64,000 nt of DNA, taken from a virus. Below are positions 16,158 through 24,038 of this stretch, piece after piece; position 1 is the first letter of the stretch, and each line of letters opens with the position of its first letter. The stretch is taken from the IMG/VR virus record IMGVR_UViG_3300009159_000038, positions 1 to 64,000 of that record; one strand, given 5' to 3'. The translations under genes were made by a program, and so were the position numbers. The notes under the pieces are model-generated. The model saw nothing but the letters and a program-made list of their open reading frames with translations, was not told the origin of the DNA and did not search any database.

Positions 16158-17023
16158 TGAAATATATCATAACATCAAAAAATGTTCGTTCTGGTACTAG
16201 CGTAGATGATGCCGCTGATCCATTTCAAGTTACCGAAATAGCAACTGAATTAATAATAACTCGGTTGTATTTGATACATCTGTTAAATACCTCGATTATA
16301 GACATTGAAGATACTATCGTATGTATAGGAGATAGACGATGTTTATATACAAACATTTTCAAAAATGTTATGTCATTCGAAGATTATACTAATTCTATTG
16401 ACATCGATAAAAAAGATGTTATAGATCTATTAGAATCCAGCAAATTTAATTCGCTTGCCTCTGGATTAGTAGACTCGAGAGAATTACCATATCTACCTTT
16501 TTATCGAAATTGGGATAGAGATAAAAATCATATTTTAAACGTTGAAGATAGTGATCTATCAGATTATGATTTATCTTCACCGTTCTTGTGTTTAGTTATT
16601 CGAAAACGAAGTGCATGGTCAGAAAAAAACATGTCAAATGATTTTTGGAATGATGTTATATCTGAATTAGAAAATCGAGGAATTAAAATATTCGTATTTG
16701 GAAAAGAAACTGAGGGTTTTTGTACAGAAAAAACGAAGCAAATTAAAACATTTCGAGATTGGTGTTCTATTGTTAAACATGTTAATTGTAAACATGTTGC
16801 TAGTACAATGACTGGTGGAGTATATCCTCTTATCGTATTTGGAAATTCAAATTGTAAAATGACAATAATCGACAATACCAATCTTAAGAAAGCTCATGGA
16901 CACGATCCATCGTTCTATAACTCATGTATAAATTTCTCTAATATCGAAATGAAATTTATCGAAAATATACCAACAATAAAAGAATTTGCCGATGAATTAT
17001 GTAGTAATTACATCAATAAATAA
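16157..17023 (+). CDS. Possible glycosyltransferase-like protein, 288 aa
   Basis: The C-terminal half looks like the donor half of a GT-B (GT9-like) enzyme: FLCLVIRKRSAWSEKNMSNDFWNDVI, then GIKIFVFGKE, VKHVNCKHVASTMTGGVYPLIVFGN. That last segment resembles the ADP-heptose-transferase-type pattern of a helix, a small-residue loop and a gP...fG strand. The N-terminal half is short and unclear. It overlaps the downstream STELLO-like gene by 32 bases, which supports a shared pathway. The assignment is tentative. Confidence 0.5.
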   Translation: MKYIITSKNVRSGTSVDDAADPFQVTEIATELIITRLYLIHLLNTSIIDIEDTIVCIGDRRCLYTNIFKNVMSFEDYTNSIDIDKKDVIDLLESSKFNSLASGLVDSRELPYLPFYRNWDRDKNHILNVEDSDLSDYDLSSPFLCLVIRKRSAWSEKNMSNDFWNDVISELENRGIKIFVFGKETEGFCTEKTKQIKTFRDWCSIVKHVNCKHVASTMTGGVYPLIVFGNSNCKMTIIDNTNLKKAHGHDPSFYNSCINFSNIEMKFIENIPTIKEFADELCSNYINK

Positions 17024-17975
17024 TTTAACCGAATCTATTCGAAAATTCTCGGCAATACCGGATTGGCATGTTATTGTTGTAGGCGATTTAAAGAGTAAAA
17101 GATATTCACATCCAAATGTGACTTATCTAGGAGTAGAAGAACAAACGAAACTTAATTTATTTAGTGCATTAACAACTCCATACAATCATTATTCAAGAAA
17201 GAATTTAGGTTATTTGTACGCTATAAGTAAAGGAGCTAATCTAATTTTTGATACTGACGATGATACTATTCCGTATGATGATTGGTATCCAAGAGATTTT
17301 GTATGCGATAAATTGGTAGATGGATCAACCGTTATCAATCCCTATACGCTATTCACTAAAGAAAAATGTTGGCCTAGAGGATTAGACCTATCTCATATAA
17401 ATAAGCCAAATACTTACACGATATCTAATAAAGGCTCAAAGATAGGTGTTTGGCAAGGAGTAATTGATGATGATTCAGATTTTGATGCAATATATCGATT
17501 AACCATAAATAAGCACATAAAATTTAATAAAGAAGATGATGTCGCAATAGGAACACGATGTTACACCCCTTTCAATACACAAAGTACTTTATGGAATACT
17601 AAATTTCATTCTTTGCTTTATGTTCCCATCTCAGTAGATTTCAGATTTACGGATATTCTAAAAGGTTATATAGCTCAAAGAATTATGTGGGATTATGGAT
17701 ATCAGGTGGGTTTTCATTATCCTAACACATATCAAGTTAGAAATGAGCACGACTTCTATAAAGATTTTCTAGACGAGATTTCCATGTACCGATCAATTCC
17801 TTCATTGATGAATACTCTAGAAAGTATAAAACTCAAAAATGAGTCTATTGAAAATGATCTATTTTCGGTTTATTCTGCTTTATTAGATATTGGCATCGTG
17901 AAAGAGGAAGAGATGATAAACCTACAACATTGGATAGATGATATCTCTAAGTTATCTAAAAAGGATTTAAGGTAA
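16992..17975 (+). CDS. DUF288/STELLO-like glycosyltransferase
   Basis: The 327-residue protein begins MNYVVITSINN, then WHVIVVGDLKSK, VTYLGVEEQ, YSRKNLGYLYAISKGANLIFDTDDDTIP. This order (W.vvVVGD.K, v.YL..e.Q, y.RKNiGYLyAi..GA..I.DtDDD) is the signature of DUF288/STELLO glycosyltransferases, with DTDDD near residues 89-93 as the metal/donor site. The ATG at 16992 is chosen over a TTG two codons upstream. It may extend a sugar on DNA bases or act on host glycans. Such proteins are known mainly from plants and other eukaryotes, with bacterial relatives. Confidence 0.8.
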   Translation: MNYVVITSINNLTESIRKFSAIPDWHVIVVGDLKSKRYSHPNVTYLGVEEQTKLNLFSALTTPYNHYSRKNLGYLYAISKGANLIFDTDDDTIPYDDWYPRDFVCDKLVDGSTVINPYTLFTKEKCWPRGLDLSHINKPNTYTISNKGSKIGVWQGVIDDDSDFDAIYRLTINKHIKFNKEDDVAIGTRCYTPFNTQSTLWNTKFHSLLYVPISVDFRFTDILKGYIAQRIMWDYGYQVGFHYPNTYQVRNEHDFYKDFLDEISMYRSIPSLMNTLESIKLKNESIENDLFSVYSALLDIGIVKEEEMINLQHWIDDISKLSKKDLR

Positions 17976-18062
17976 TATCTATAAAGGAATATTCCGTTCA
18001 ACTGAGGTCACGAGAGATATCTAGAGAGATCCTTCAGTTTATCTACTATTAACTAAAACATT

Positions 18063-18097
18063 AAGAAAGATCCTAAAATATTTGGCTTTTCTTTTTT
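18063..18097 (+). terminator. Rho-independent terminator after the glycosyltransferase gene
   Basis: AAGAAAG pairs with CTTTTCTT (one bulge), with an inner CC/GG step around AAAATATTT, followed by TTTTTT. It separates the nucleotide/sugar genes from the fibre genes. The rest of the 148-base gap (17976-18123) shows no gene. Confidence 0.6.
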
Positions 18098-18123
18098 GAT
18101 ATATACTAAAAATACTCTGTCCA

Positions 18124-18660
18124 ATGAATGGAGAAATGCTCGTAGTAGCTAACCAATTTTTAGTAAGACTTAATAAAGTAGGATTCGTTTCTAGCGATAT
18201 TCGAGTAAGATCTATTGCTCATACTGGTAATTATACAACCAGAACGAACTTTGCGAATTATGAGCAATTCTCGACTACGTTTGGTCAAGTTTTCGATTCT
18301 AACAGCCCAACTGATTATATTGGAGATTATCCTTTTATTGAATCAATAAATATCACATATCCAAGATTAGGATATACCAACCTATTTAGATGTTATGACA
18401 TTCTCAATAAACGGAAAATTGTTCAGACGGTAGGTGTAACAAAGAATAGTCAATCTAACAATTCATTAAGAGAAAGAGATCAATCAGATATAGCTAAAGT
18501 GAGAGATTTGGAAAGAGCTCTATCAAATCTAAATAATGAATTTGATACATACAAAATATCAGCTAATTCCACATATGCGGCTATCATTCAATATTATGTT
18601 GATCGTAATTATGTTATTGATGGTTATGTTGATACTAAATCCGATACACTTATAAAATAA
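18124..18660 (+). CDS. Hypothetical protein, likely fibre-associated, 178 aa
   Basis: The N-terminal two thirds is beta-rich (VRSIAHTGNYTTRTNFANYEQF; IESINITYPRLGYTNLFRCYDIL), and residues about 115-150 form a short coiled coil (RERDQSDIAKVRDLERALSNLNNEFDTYK). Its place directly before a collagen-like fibre gene suggests a fibre base, connector or chaperone. I do not recognise the family. Confidence 0.65.
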   Translation: MNGEMLVVANQFLVRLNKVGFVSSDIRVRSIAHTGNYTTRTNFANYEQFSTTFGQVFDSNSPTDYIGDYPFIESINITYPRLGYTNLFRCYDILNKRKIVQTVGVTKNSQSNNSLRERDQSDIAKVRDLERALSNLNNEFDTYKISANSTYAAIIQYYVDRNYVIDGYVDTKSDTLIK

Positions 18661-18672
18661 TTAATATAAATA

Positions 18673-19935
18673 ATGGCTACTGGACCATACACCAATTCGT
18701 TAAACTTTCGTTTAAACCGAACAAAACCTCTAAATTATACAGATTTAGATAATAACTTTAGATATCCAAATCAATGGGGACTCGATCGATCATATCTGTC
18801 AGGTATGATGGTTGTTTCGTATGATTTTGGTTATACTGCATCAGATTCAATATCTATGTATATTGCTTCTAGCGATCATACGAGTACTATGCTTAATGCT
18901 CCAGGATTAACTGGTGCTCAATGGACTGCAATTGCAGTTCCTAGTGCTGGATATGTTGGTCCAACCGGACCTCAAGGTGGAATTGGTGCTCAAGGTGCTG
19001 GATCTCAAGGATCTCAAGGTCCTCAAGGTTATCAAGGTGTTACCGGTTTTCAAGGAGTTCAAGGATCTCAAGGAGCTACTGGTATTCAAGGACATACTGG
19101 ATATCAAGGGGTTCAAGGTACTAAAGGAGATCAAGGTTTTAAAGGAGATCAAGGATTCCAAGGAGCTCAAGGTTATACTGGTAATAAAGGAGATCAAGGT
19201 TTTCAAGGTATTCAAGGAACTGTAGGTAATCAAGGATTCCAAGGAGCTCAAGGAGAACAAGGAGATCAAGGTAACTCTATTACTGGATCTCAAGGAGATC
19301 AAGGATTTCAGGGAGATCAAGGATTTCAGGGAGATCAAGGTACTAAAGGAGATCAAGGTATTCAAGGTATTACTGGGCCAGGAGTTGGGTCTCAAGGACC
19401 TACTGGTTTCCAAGGTATTCAAGGAGCTAAAGGAGATCAAGGATTTCAAGGTATTCAAGGATCTAAAGGAGATCAAGGATTTACTGGATTTCAGGGTAAT
19501 CAAGGACCTACCGGTTTCCAAGGTAATCGAGGTAATCAAGGATATCAAGGAGATCAAGGTTATCAGGGATATCAAGGTTATCAGGGATATCAAGGAGATC
19601 AAGGATTTCAAGGATTCGATACAGCATATGCTGCTATAAATAATCAAGTTTCTAGTTACACATTAGTGTTAGCCGATGCTGGTAAATTAGTGGAAATAGA
19701 TAATGCCGCATCTTCAATTCTTACGGTTCCTTTGAATGCATCGGTTGCTTTTCCTGTAGGTACTCAAATTATTATTGCTAGACTTGGTACTGGTGAGGTG
19801 AGCGTTGTTGGTACTGGTGGTGTAACGGTTGTTAGTGCAAATTCATTTACATTCTTAAATAATCGATACTCATCTGCATCTCTCATAAAAAGAGGTACCA
19901 ATGCATGGTATCTATTTGGAGATCTTAAACCTTAA
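18673..19935 (+). CDS. Collagen-like tail fibre protein, 420 aa
   Basis: An N-terminal domain (1-94: FRLNRTKPLNYTDLDNNFRYP...) is typical of phage fibre attachment starts (KPLn..DLDnNF). It is followed by about 220 residues of Gly-X-Y repeats (roughly 95-315; mainly GFQG, GYQG, GDQG), and then a 105-residue beta-rich C-terminal knob (YTLVLADAGKLVEIDNA...GTNAWYLFGDLKP) resembling trimerising fibre tips. It should form a trimeric appendage for host binding. The repeats match those of the gene at 1-696 in style. The opposite strand over the repeats is also open but is a shadow. Confidence 0.88.
   Translation: MATGPYTNSLNFRLNRTKPLNYTDLDNNFRYPNQWGLDRSYLSGMMVVSYDFGYTASDSISMYIASSDHTSTMLNAPGLTGAQWTAIAVPSAGYVGPTGPQGGIGAQGAGSQGSQGPQGYQGVTGFQGVQGSQGATGIQGHTGYQGVQGTKGDQGFKGDQGFQGAQGYTGNKGDQGFQGIQGTVGNQGFQGAQGEQGDQGNSITGSQGDQGFQGDQGFQGDQGTKGDQGIQGITGPGVGSQGPTGFQGIQGAKGDQGFQGIQGSKGDQGFTGFQGNQGPTGFQGNRGNQGYQGDQGYQGYQGYQGYQGDQGFQGFDTAYAAINNQVSSYTLVLADAGKLVEIDNAASSILTVPLNASVAFPVGTQIIIARLGTGEVSVVGTGGVTVVSANSFTFLNNRYSSASLIKRGTNAWYLFGDLKP
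18955..19617 (+). repeat. Collagen Gly-X-Y coding repeat array
   Basis: Short 9-base-based units (such as GGAGATCAAGGATTTCAG variants) recur through the array, including the back-to-back GYQGYQGYQG near the 3' end. The high local identity makes length change by slippage likely. Confidence 0.85.
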
Positions 19936-19950
19936 TAAATTTAAAACGAT

Positions 19951-20679
19951 ATGATAATTGGATCTATAGGAACTGTTAGTTCTACTTGGGAACCACCAAT
20001 ACCTATGAGTGGTTTAATGGAATGGTATGAACCTGGTAATACGGCCGGTATTATCATTGCCAATCCACCGACCACGCCTATGGATGAGATGATAAACCTT
20101 GCTAATCCAACAGGCTCACCAAAATATCAACAATTATTTGTTTCTGAATTTGGAAGTGATTTACTTGGAGCTACCACGATAACAACAAATGCAACTTCGA
20201 ATAGTTGGAGTAATTCAACGGATTGGAGTTCTATGACTGCATATACAGTAATTATCATATCTAAATATAACGATCCATCAAATAATCTAGAAAATACTTT
20301 TACAAACTTAGGTGGACCAGTCACGTTTAACTTAGGTAATGGTAATAATGGTGGTCATGGAAAAATAAATTTATGTATAGTCAATGGAGATGTTTTATAC
20401 GCAGGAGATGCCGCCGATATACTTTGGGGAATGTATACTTTATGCGGTAGCACAACCATTAAATTAAATTTTTATAGAAATGCGAATCCAACTTCAATTC
20501 TAAGTCCACCTGCTAATTTCCGACCTCTTCCCGGAGGAACCCTGATTTTTTCATTTGATCCACCTGAAACATCTTCGTCGGTTGGTGCGGTTTTGCTCTA
20601 TAATAGAATAATAACCGATGATGAAAGAAATTCGATATTTCAACATTATAAGAAACAATTTCCTTTATCTGATACTTAA
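19951..20679 (+). CDS. LamG/concanavalin-like carbohydrate-binding protein, 242 aa
   Basis: The protein begins with PPIPMSGLMEWYEPGNT and ends VGAVLLYNRIITDDERNSIFQHYKKQF. The latter (E/AvllYnR.lt..Er..i..Y...f) is the usual C-terminal helix of concanavalin-like lectin domains. It likely binds a surface glycan and works with the collagen-like fibre encoded 15 bases upstream. It is the last gene before a terminator. Confidence 0.68.
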   Translation: MIIGSIGTVSSTWEPPIPMSGLMEWYEPGNTAGIIIANPPTTPMDEMINLANPTGSPKYQQLFVSEFGSDLLGATTITTNATSNSWSNSTDWSSMTAYTVIIISKYNDPSNNLENTFTNLGGPVTFNLGNGNNGGHGKINLCIVNGDVLYAGDAADILWGMYTLCGSTTIKLNFYRNANPTSILSPPANFRPLPGGTLIFSFDPPETSSSVGAVLLYNRIITDDERNSIFQHYKKQFPLSDT

Positions 20680-20686
20680 CATACAA

Positions 20687-20719
20687 CAAAAGCTCTAGAA
20701 ATTAATCTAGAGCTTTTTT
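20687..20719. terminator. Bidirectional terminator between the lectin gene and tmRNA
   Basis: AAAGCTCTAGA and TCTAGAGCTTT form an 11-bp stem, followed by T runs on both strands (TTTTTT rightward, TTTTGTTG leftward). It ends the fibre transcript and the leftward tmRNA transcript. Confidence 0.9.
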
Positions 20720-20733
20720 CATTTAAGTGGAAG

Positions 20734-21169
20734 TGGAGCTGGAGGGAATCGAACCCTCGTCTTGTTCAGCTAATACTAAGAATTCATTTACAGGCTTAGT
20801 TTGGTTTATGACACCAACAAACTTTTGTGCATTTCGTTTTTCTTGTTGACTTAATGCTCGGTCAAGTTTACTCTTCGGTATAAGCCGAATTTCACAGAAC
20901 AATTAACAGCGATCTTAATGGGTTACTGATTGTTCTCGGATGGTACTACTAACCCTTTTTCCCGGTGTGCACATTTTTTTAATATCAGTAAGTGCGACTG
21001 ATTGGTTAGGCAGCGATAGCTACTTCACCACCAACGAATGCCATAGCATCTTCGAAGGTAAAAGTTGACGTATTGTCAGTTATTGTTTTGATAGGTAATT
21101 TAAGTGTTTCCATCTAACACTGCCTGCATTCAAAGAACTACGACTGCCAATCGATGCCTGGTCAGCCCC
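20734..21169 (-). ncRNA. ssrA: Transfer-messenger RNA (tmRNA)
   Basis: On the minus strand the RNA starts GGGGCTGACCAGGCATCGA and ends GAGGGTTCGATTCCCTCCAGCTCCA. The 5' GGGGCUG pairs with the 3' CAGCUCC as the acceptor stem, and GAGGG-TTCGATT-CCCTC is a perfect T arm. CCA is not encoded. A tag frame ends ...VGGEVAIAA then TAA (stop at 21006-21008); the resume codon is uncertain (GCA at 21039-21041 or a GGT nearer the end). Tags usually end in LAA; here it is AIAA. With host SmpB it should rescue stalled ribosomes and tag peptides. About 436 nt is a normal length for a one-piece tmRNA. Confidence 0.93.
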
Positions 21170-21208
21170 ATATTAATTTGTGTATGTATTATATGTATAC
21201 TACAGAAA

Positions 21209-21238
21209 CAAAAAAAGGAGAGTACGAATACTCTCCTT
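21209..21238 (-). terminator. Terminator of the lipoprotein gene
   Basis: On the minus strand GGAGAGTA-TTCG-TACTCTCC forms an 8-bp stem with a stable TTCG tetraloop, followed by TTTTTTT. It lies 22 bases after the lipoprotein stop codon and 40 bases before the tmRNA 5' end, so the tmRNA must have its own promoter in 21170-21210 or be processed from read-through. Confidence 0.9.
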
Positions 21239-21260
21239 AATGCGATTGATGTTGGTACAA

Positions 21261-21428
21261 TTACTTAGTAGTAGCAGTATCAACACAAGTGGCTTTGCAA
21301 GTGGTATCAACCGAAGTTGAATCTGTTGCAACCATCGTAGAATCAGTTGCTGTTGCAGTTGATTCAGGAGCATTTCCACAAGAAGCTAAAGCTACCGTTG
21401 CGATTAATGCGAAAATTACGTTTTTCAT
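21261..21428 (-). CDS. Small Thr/Ser-rich lipoprotein, 55 aa
   Basis: The protein starts MKNVIFALIATVALASCGNA, a short signal peptide with the lipobox LASC (C17), so it should be a lipid-anchored exported protein. The mature part is rich in Thr, Ala, Asp and Val (TDSTMVATDSTSVDTT) and has two further Cys residues (CKATC). Small secreted lipoproteins of this kind are common in Bacteroidota genomes. In a phage such a gene could be a moron, for example for superinfection exclusion; that is inference. It is one of few leftward genes and has its own terminator. Confidence 0.82.
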   Translation of the reverse strand: MKNVIFALIATVALASCGNAPESTATATDSTMVATDSTSVDTTCKATCVDTATTK

Positions 21429-21493
21429 AAATTAATTATTTTAAATTGTTATAAGATAGTTATATGTAAGCCTAGGTTCGTTAGTTTTGGTAT

Positions 21494-21559
21494 TGTTAAC
21501 AAGTTTCCTAAAATAAATGTTAAAATATTTTTTTATTCCACAAAAAAGTATTATATTTG
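21494..21559 (+). promoter_or_regulatory. Bacteroidota-type promoter P3
   Basis: TATATTTG at 21552-21559 is preceded by TGTTAACAAG starting at 21494, again 58 bases apart. About 32 bases around ATTCCACAAAAAAGTAT are identical to promoter P2. The rest of the gap 21429-21582 is the divergent control region of the leftward lipoprotein gene. Confidence 0.85.
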
Positions 21560-21582
21560 TTATAACCAATTAAATAAATTAT

Positions 21583-21783
21583 ATGAGCATCACAAAACAA
21601 ATTGAAGAAAAAATCCAAAATGATCCAATCTTTGCAGAATTATACGAACAACACGAATCTGCAAAATTCCATCGTTTACTCAATAAGACAATAAACATTC
21701 AAGAAGCACTATCTAACTTCTTTAATGAAACTCCCATGAACAAAAATGAAAATCCTTCATATAATAAATTACATAACATATAA
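21583..21783 (+). CDS. Hypothetical protein, 66 aa
   Basis: This small helical protein (MSITKQIEEKIQNDPIFAELYEQHESAKFH...) is the first gene after promoter P3 and so is probably expressed early. No domain is recognised. The next gene begins two bases after its stop codon. Confidence 0.68.
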   Translation: MSITKQIEEKIQNDPIFAELYEQHESAKFHRLLNKTINIQEALSNFFNETPMNKNENPSYNKLHNI

Positions 21784-21785
21784 AC

Positions 21786-22094
21786 ATGGGAAATAAACTT
21801 ACAAAATCTGAATCTGAGCAGATAACTGCACTCGCTAAAGAGTTTGCTCAGTTTTGGGAAACCATCAATGAAAGAGAAAGAGAATTGAATAAAATTGATG
21901 AAAGAAAAACGGAAATACAAACCGAACTTGGATATGTTCTTAATAGAATAAATGAAGTTCGTGTAGAAGAGAAAAAATTTACTGATAAATTAAAGAAAAA
22001 ATATGGAAATTGTGAAATCAATATGGAGACGTTTGAAGTCTATCCTATTGCCGAAGAATCGGCTAAATCAAAAAACAACGTACCTAATGTTTAA
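21786..22094 (+). CDS. Hypothetical coiled-coil protein, 102 aa
   Basis: The protein is strongly charged and largely coiled coil (ETINERERELNKIDERKTEIQTELGYVLNRINEVRVEEKKF). I see no catalytic motif. It overlaps the next start by 8 bases, so these small genes appear to be one coupled transcript. Confidence 0.7.
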   Translation: MGNKLTKSESEQITALAKEFAQFWETINERERELNKIDERKTEIQTELGYVLNRINEVRVEEKKFTDKLKKKYGNCEINMETFEVYPIAEESAKSKNNVPNV

Positions 22095-22392
22095 CGTTTT
22101 TCGTTATCCCTATGGTAAAATGTTATCTGCATCTAAATCAGGTTACCGAGAAAAAAATCCAGGAAACGAAGTATTCTTCAATGCAAATATCTTCACCGTG
22201 GAAGATGGCAAAATTTGGTATGGTGATATCGACTATACTAAGGATCGAGAAACTTTAGAGAAGATCGCAACAAAATTGGAACGAAATCTATACATCCTAA
22301 AGGAGTTAGATGGTCGTTTCGAAAACGAAAAAATTGAAGCTAATCAAATTAAGAAAAAAGCTATTAAGCTTATTCAACCTACAAAATTCTAA
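22087..22392 (+). CDS. Hypothetical protein, 101 aa
   Basis: The start at 22087 gives MFNVFRYPYGKMLSASKSGYREKNPGNEVFFNANIF, with a short overlap with the upstream gene in the style of the cluster; the in-frame ATG at 22003 would overlap it by 92 bases. The text FFNANIFTVEDGKIWYGDIDYTKDRETLEKIA suggests a small alpha/beta fold. The function is unknown. Confidence 0.68.
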   Translation: MFNVFRYPYGKMLSASKSGYREKNPGNEVFFNANIFTVEDGKIWYGDIDYTKDRETLEKIATKLERNLYILKELDGRFENEKIEANQIKKKAIKLIQPTKF

Positions 22393-22396
22393 TAAT

Positions 22397-22975
22397 ATGG
22401 AAGAGTTAGAAGTAAAGAAAAAATACCAATGGACTTCCGGTCCTAGATCCAATCAATTAGAAGTTTATCTTGCAGAAGACGAAACTCATATCTGGTTTGA
22501 AAGTGGTAGAAATGTACAAAAAGAAATGATGGATGTTCAACTTCGACAAATTGAAGATTCGATGTACAATTCATTAGTTGGTGCACAAACTGAACGTGAA
22601 CGTATACAAGGTTTACTAGGAAATGATGCACCATTGACAATGTCAAATATCACTCCTGAGCAATTGGGATTAAATCAACCGGCACATATTGTTGAAGTCG
22701 CACCACCAGCACCTATCAAAGAAGAAAATCCAATTTCTCTTATTCTAGCCAAACAAAAAAAGCTGGAAGTAGTCGATATCAAAATGAATATGCCGGTAGA
22801 AATTCCTTCGGCTAAAGTTTTCGAATTTCTTACAATGATGTTCGATGAAGAAGAAGTACTTGATATTCTATCGGCTAAAATCACAGAGAAATTCTCTACC
22901 GAAGATATCCAAATCATTGTTAGAAATTCAATCATAAAATATTATACAGAAGAAAATAATTCAAAACCAGAATAA
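22397..22975 (+). CDS. Hypothetical protein, 192 aa
   Basis: The ATG at 22397 lies 4 bases after the previous stop and gives MEELEVKKKYQWTSGPRSNQLEVYL. The protein is acidic, with a Pro-rich linker near residues 95-110 (VEVAPPAPIKEENP) that separates an N-terminal from a helical C-terminal part. No family is recognised. Confidence 0.68.
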   Translation: MEELEVKKKYQWTSGPRSNQLEVYLAEDETHIWFESGRNVQKEMMDVQLRQIEDSMYNSLVGAQTERERIQGLLGNDAPLTMSNITPEQLGLNQPAHIVEVAPPAPIKEENPISLILAKQKKLEVVDIKMNMPVEIPSAKVFEFLTMMFDEEEVLDILSAKITEKFSTEDIQIIVRNSIIKYYTEENNSKPE

Positions 22976-22976
22976 T

Positions 22977-23315
22977 ATGAAAAAACCACAATCTCAAGCA
23001 AGAGCACAACGTCGTGCATATGAATCTTTCCTAAAACAAACTAATCCACAAGCTTATAAGCAATGGAAAGCTGAATCTATCGAAAGAGGAAATCAAATAC
23101 ATGAATCTAATGTTGAGGCTGTTCGTAAAGCAGAGGAAGAACATTATGAAAAATTACAAACTTCAATTATTGAATCAATGAGAGCAGATGGAAAATCTGA
23201 TTCTGAAATTGATGCATATGTTGCTGATTGGGTACAAACCATTAAAGTATGGGGTTCCGGAGAAAGACCTAAAAGAATTAGAGAAATTCACCGAGAAAAA
23301 TTAAATAAAGCCTAA
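22977..23315 (+). CDS. Hypothetical helical protein, 112 aa
   Basis: The protein starts MKKPQSQARAQRRAYESFLKQTNPQAYKQWKAES and is charged and helical throughout. It begins directly after the upstream stop and shares one base with the next start codon (TAATG). A role is not apparent. Confidence 0.68.
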   Translation: MKKPQSQARAQRRAYESFLKQTNPQAYKQWKAESIERGNQIHESNVEAVRKAEEEHYEKLQTSIIESMRADGKSDSEIDAYVADWVQTIKVWGSGERPKRIREIHREKLNKA

Positions 23316-23656
23316 TGGTTTCTATCGAATTAACTAATGCTTCGAATGGATTAATCAAAAAAATTACAGATACCAATTATAATGGTGCCGGTGAGCGCTT
23401 TGAGGAAGTTATCGTTTATCAGATAGATAATAAAGAACAACGCTTCGAAGTAATCACTGATTTTTTGTATGAGATATCTGCCGATTTAGGTTTAGATCTA
23501 GGAAGCGATTTTTCTTCGGCTCAATTAAAGATTAATGCGGATTGGGGCGAAAATTATAATCCATCTATAAAAGAGATCGATGATAAAATCAAAGAGTTAC
23601 AAGAAGTAACTAAATTTCTTAAGTCTATTAGGAAATCAAAAGAAGGAAATATATAA
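23315..23656 (+). CDS. Hypothetical protein, 113 aa
   Basis: This acidic alpha/beta protein has FEEVIVYQIDNKEQRFEVITDFLYEISADLGLDLGSDF and a C-terminal helix rich in Lys and Glu. It is coupled to the previous gene. The stop region overlaps an AAATATATAA sequence that resembles the late motif and lies just before the next gene. Confidence 0.66.
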   Translation: MVSIELTNASNGLIKKITDTNYNGAGERFEEVIVYQIDNKEQRFEVITDFLYEISADLGLDLGSDFSSAQLKINADWGENYNPSIKEIDDKIKELQEVTKFLKSIRKSKEGNI

Positions 23657-23659
23657 ACA

Positions 23660-24037
23660 ATGCCGATTCAATCAAAAAACGTTTTTCTTGTCAAATGCGA
23701 AATAGCTGTGTTTGAATCTCTATTCTCAAAAAAGAAGAATTTAGAGGTTATAAACCATCGAGAAATTCGTGAAAAGATGCAGAATTCGGACTATCAAAAA
23801 TTTGAACCATCTGATGATGTGGTTCAACTTCAAATAATCAAGAAAATAAACACATTCAAGGATTGTAAGAGAACCGAAACTCTATACATTCATCGTGAAA
23901 AAGTTGACAAAGACTTTATCCAAAGAATTAAAGGACTTCTTAAATCCTCTCCGTTTATTATCGAATATCATCTATTACATGATGGTAAAATGGAAAGAGG
24001 GATAAAACGAGAATTCGATACCATCAAAGAAATCTAA
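23660..24037 (+). CDS. Hypothetical protein, 125 aa
   Basis: The protein is basic, with alternating strands and helices (VFLVKCEIAVFESLFSKKKN; TETLYIHREKVDKDFIQRIKGLL). No domain is recognised. It starts 3 bases after the upstream stop and ends 1 base before the next start. Confidence 0.68.
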   Translation: MPIQSKNVFLVKCEIAVFESLFSKKKNLEVINHREIREKMQNSDYQKFEPSDDVVQLQIIKKINTFKDCKRTETLYIHREKVDKDFIQRIKGLLKSSPFIIEYHLLHDGKMERGIKREFDTIKEI

Positions 24038-24038
24038 A

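Noticed and set aside
18665-18672. TATAAATA, an exact T4 late promoter match, directly before the fibre gene
   Set aside because: It touches the ATG at 18673, which leaves no room for a transcript start and leader; it may be chance in an AT-rich gap.
18907-19647. Long leftward open frame of 246 codons (and a similar one at 367-582) made of Ser/Leu/Ile/Thr repeats
   Set aside because: They are shadows of the collagen-like repeats on the other strand; the composition is an artefact of reading Gly-X-Gln codons backwards.
20734-20765. A tRNA 3' half (T arm and acceptor) as a separate tRNA gene
   Set aside because: The matching 5' acceptor strand is 400 bases away, with a tag frame between; this is the tmRNA.
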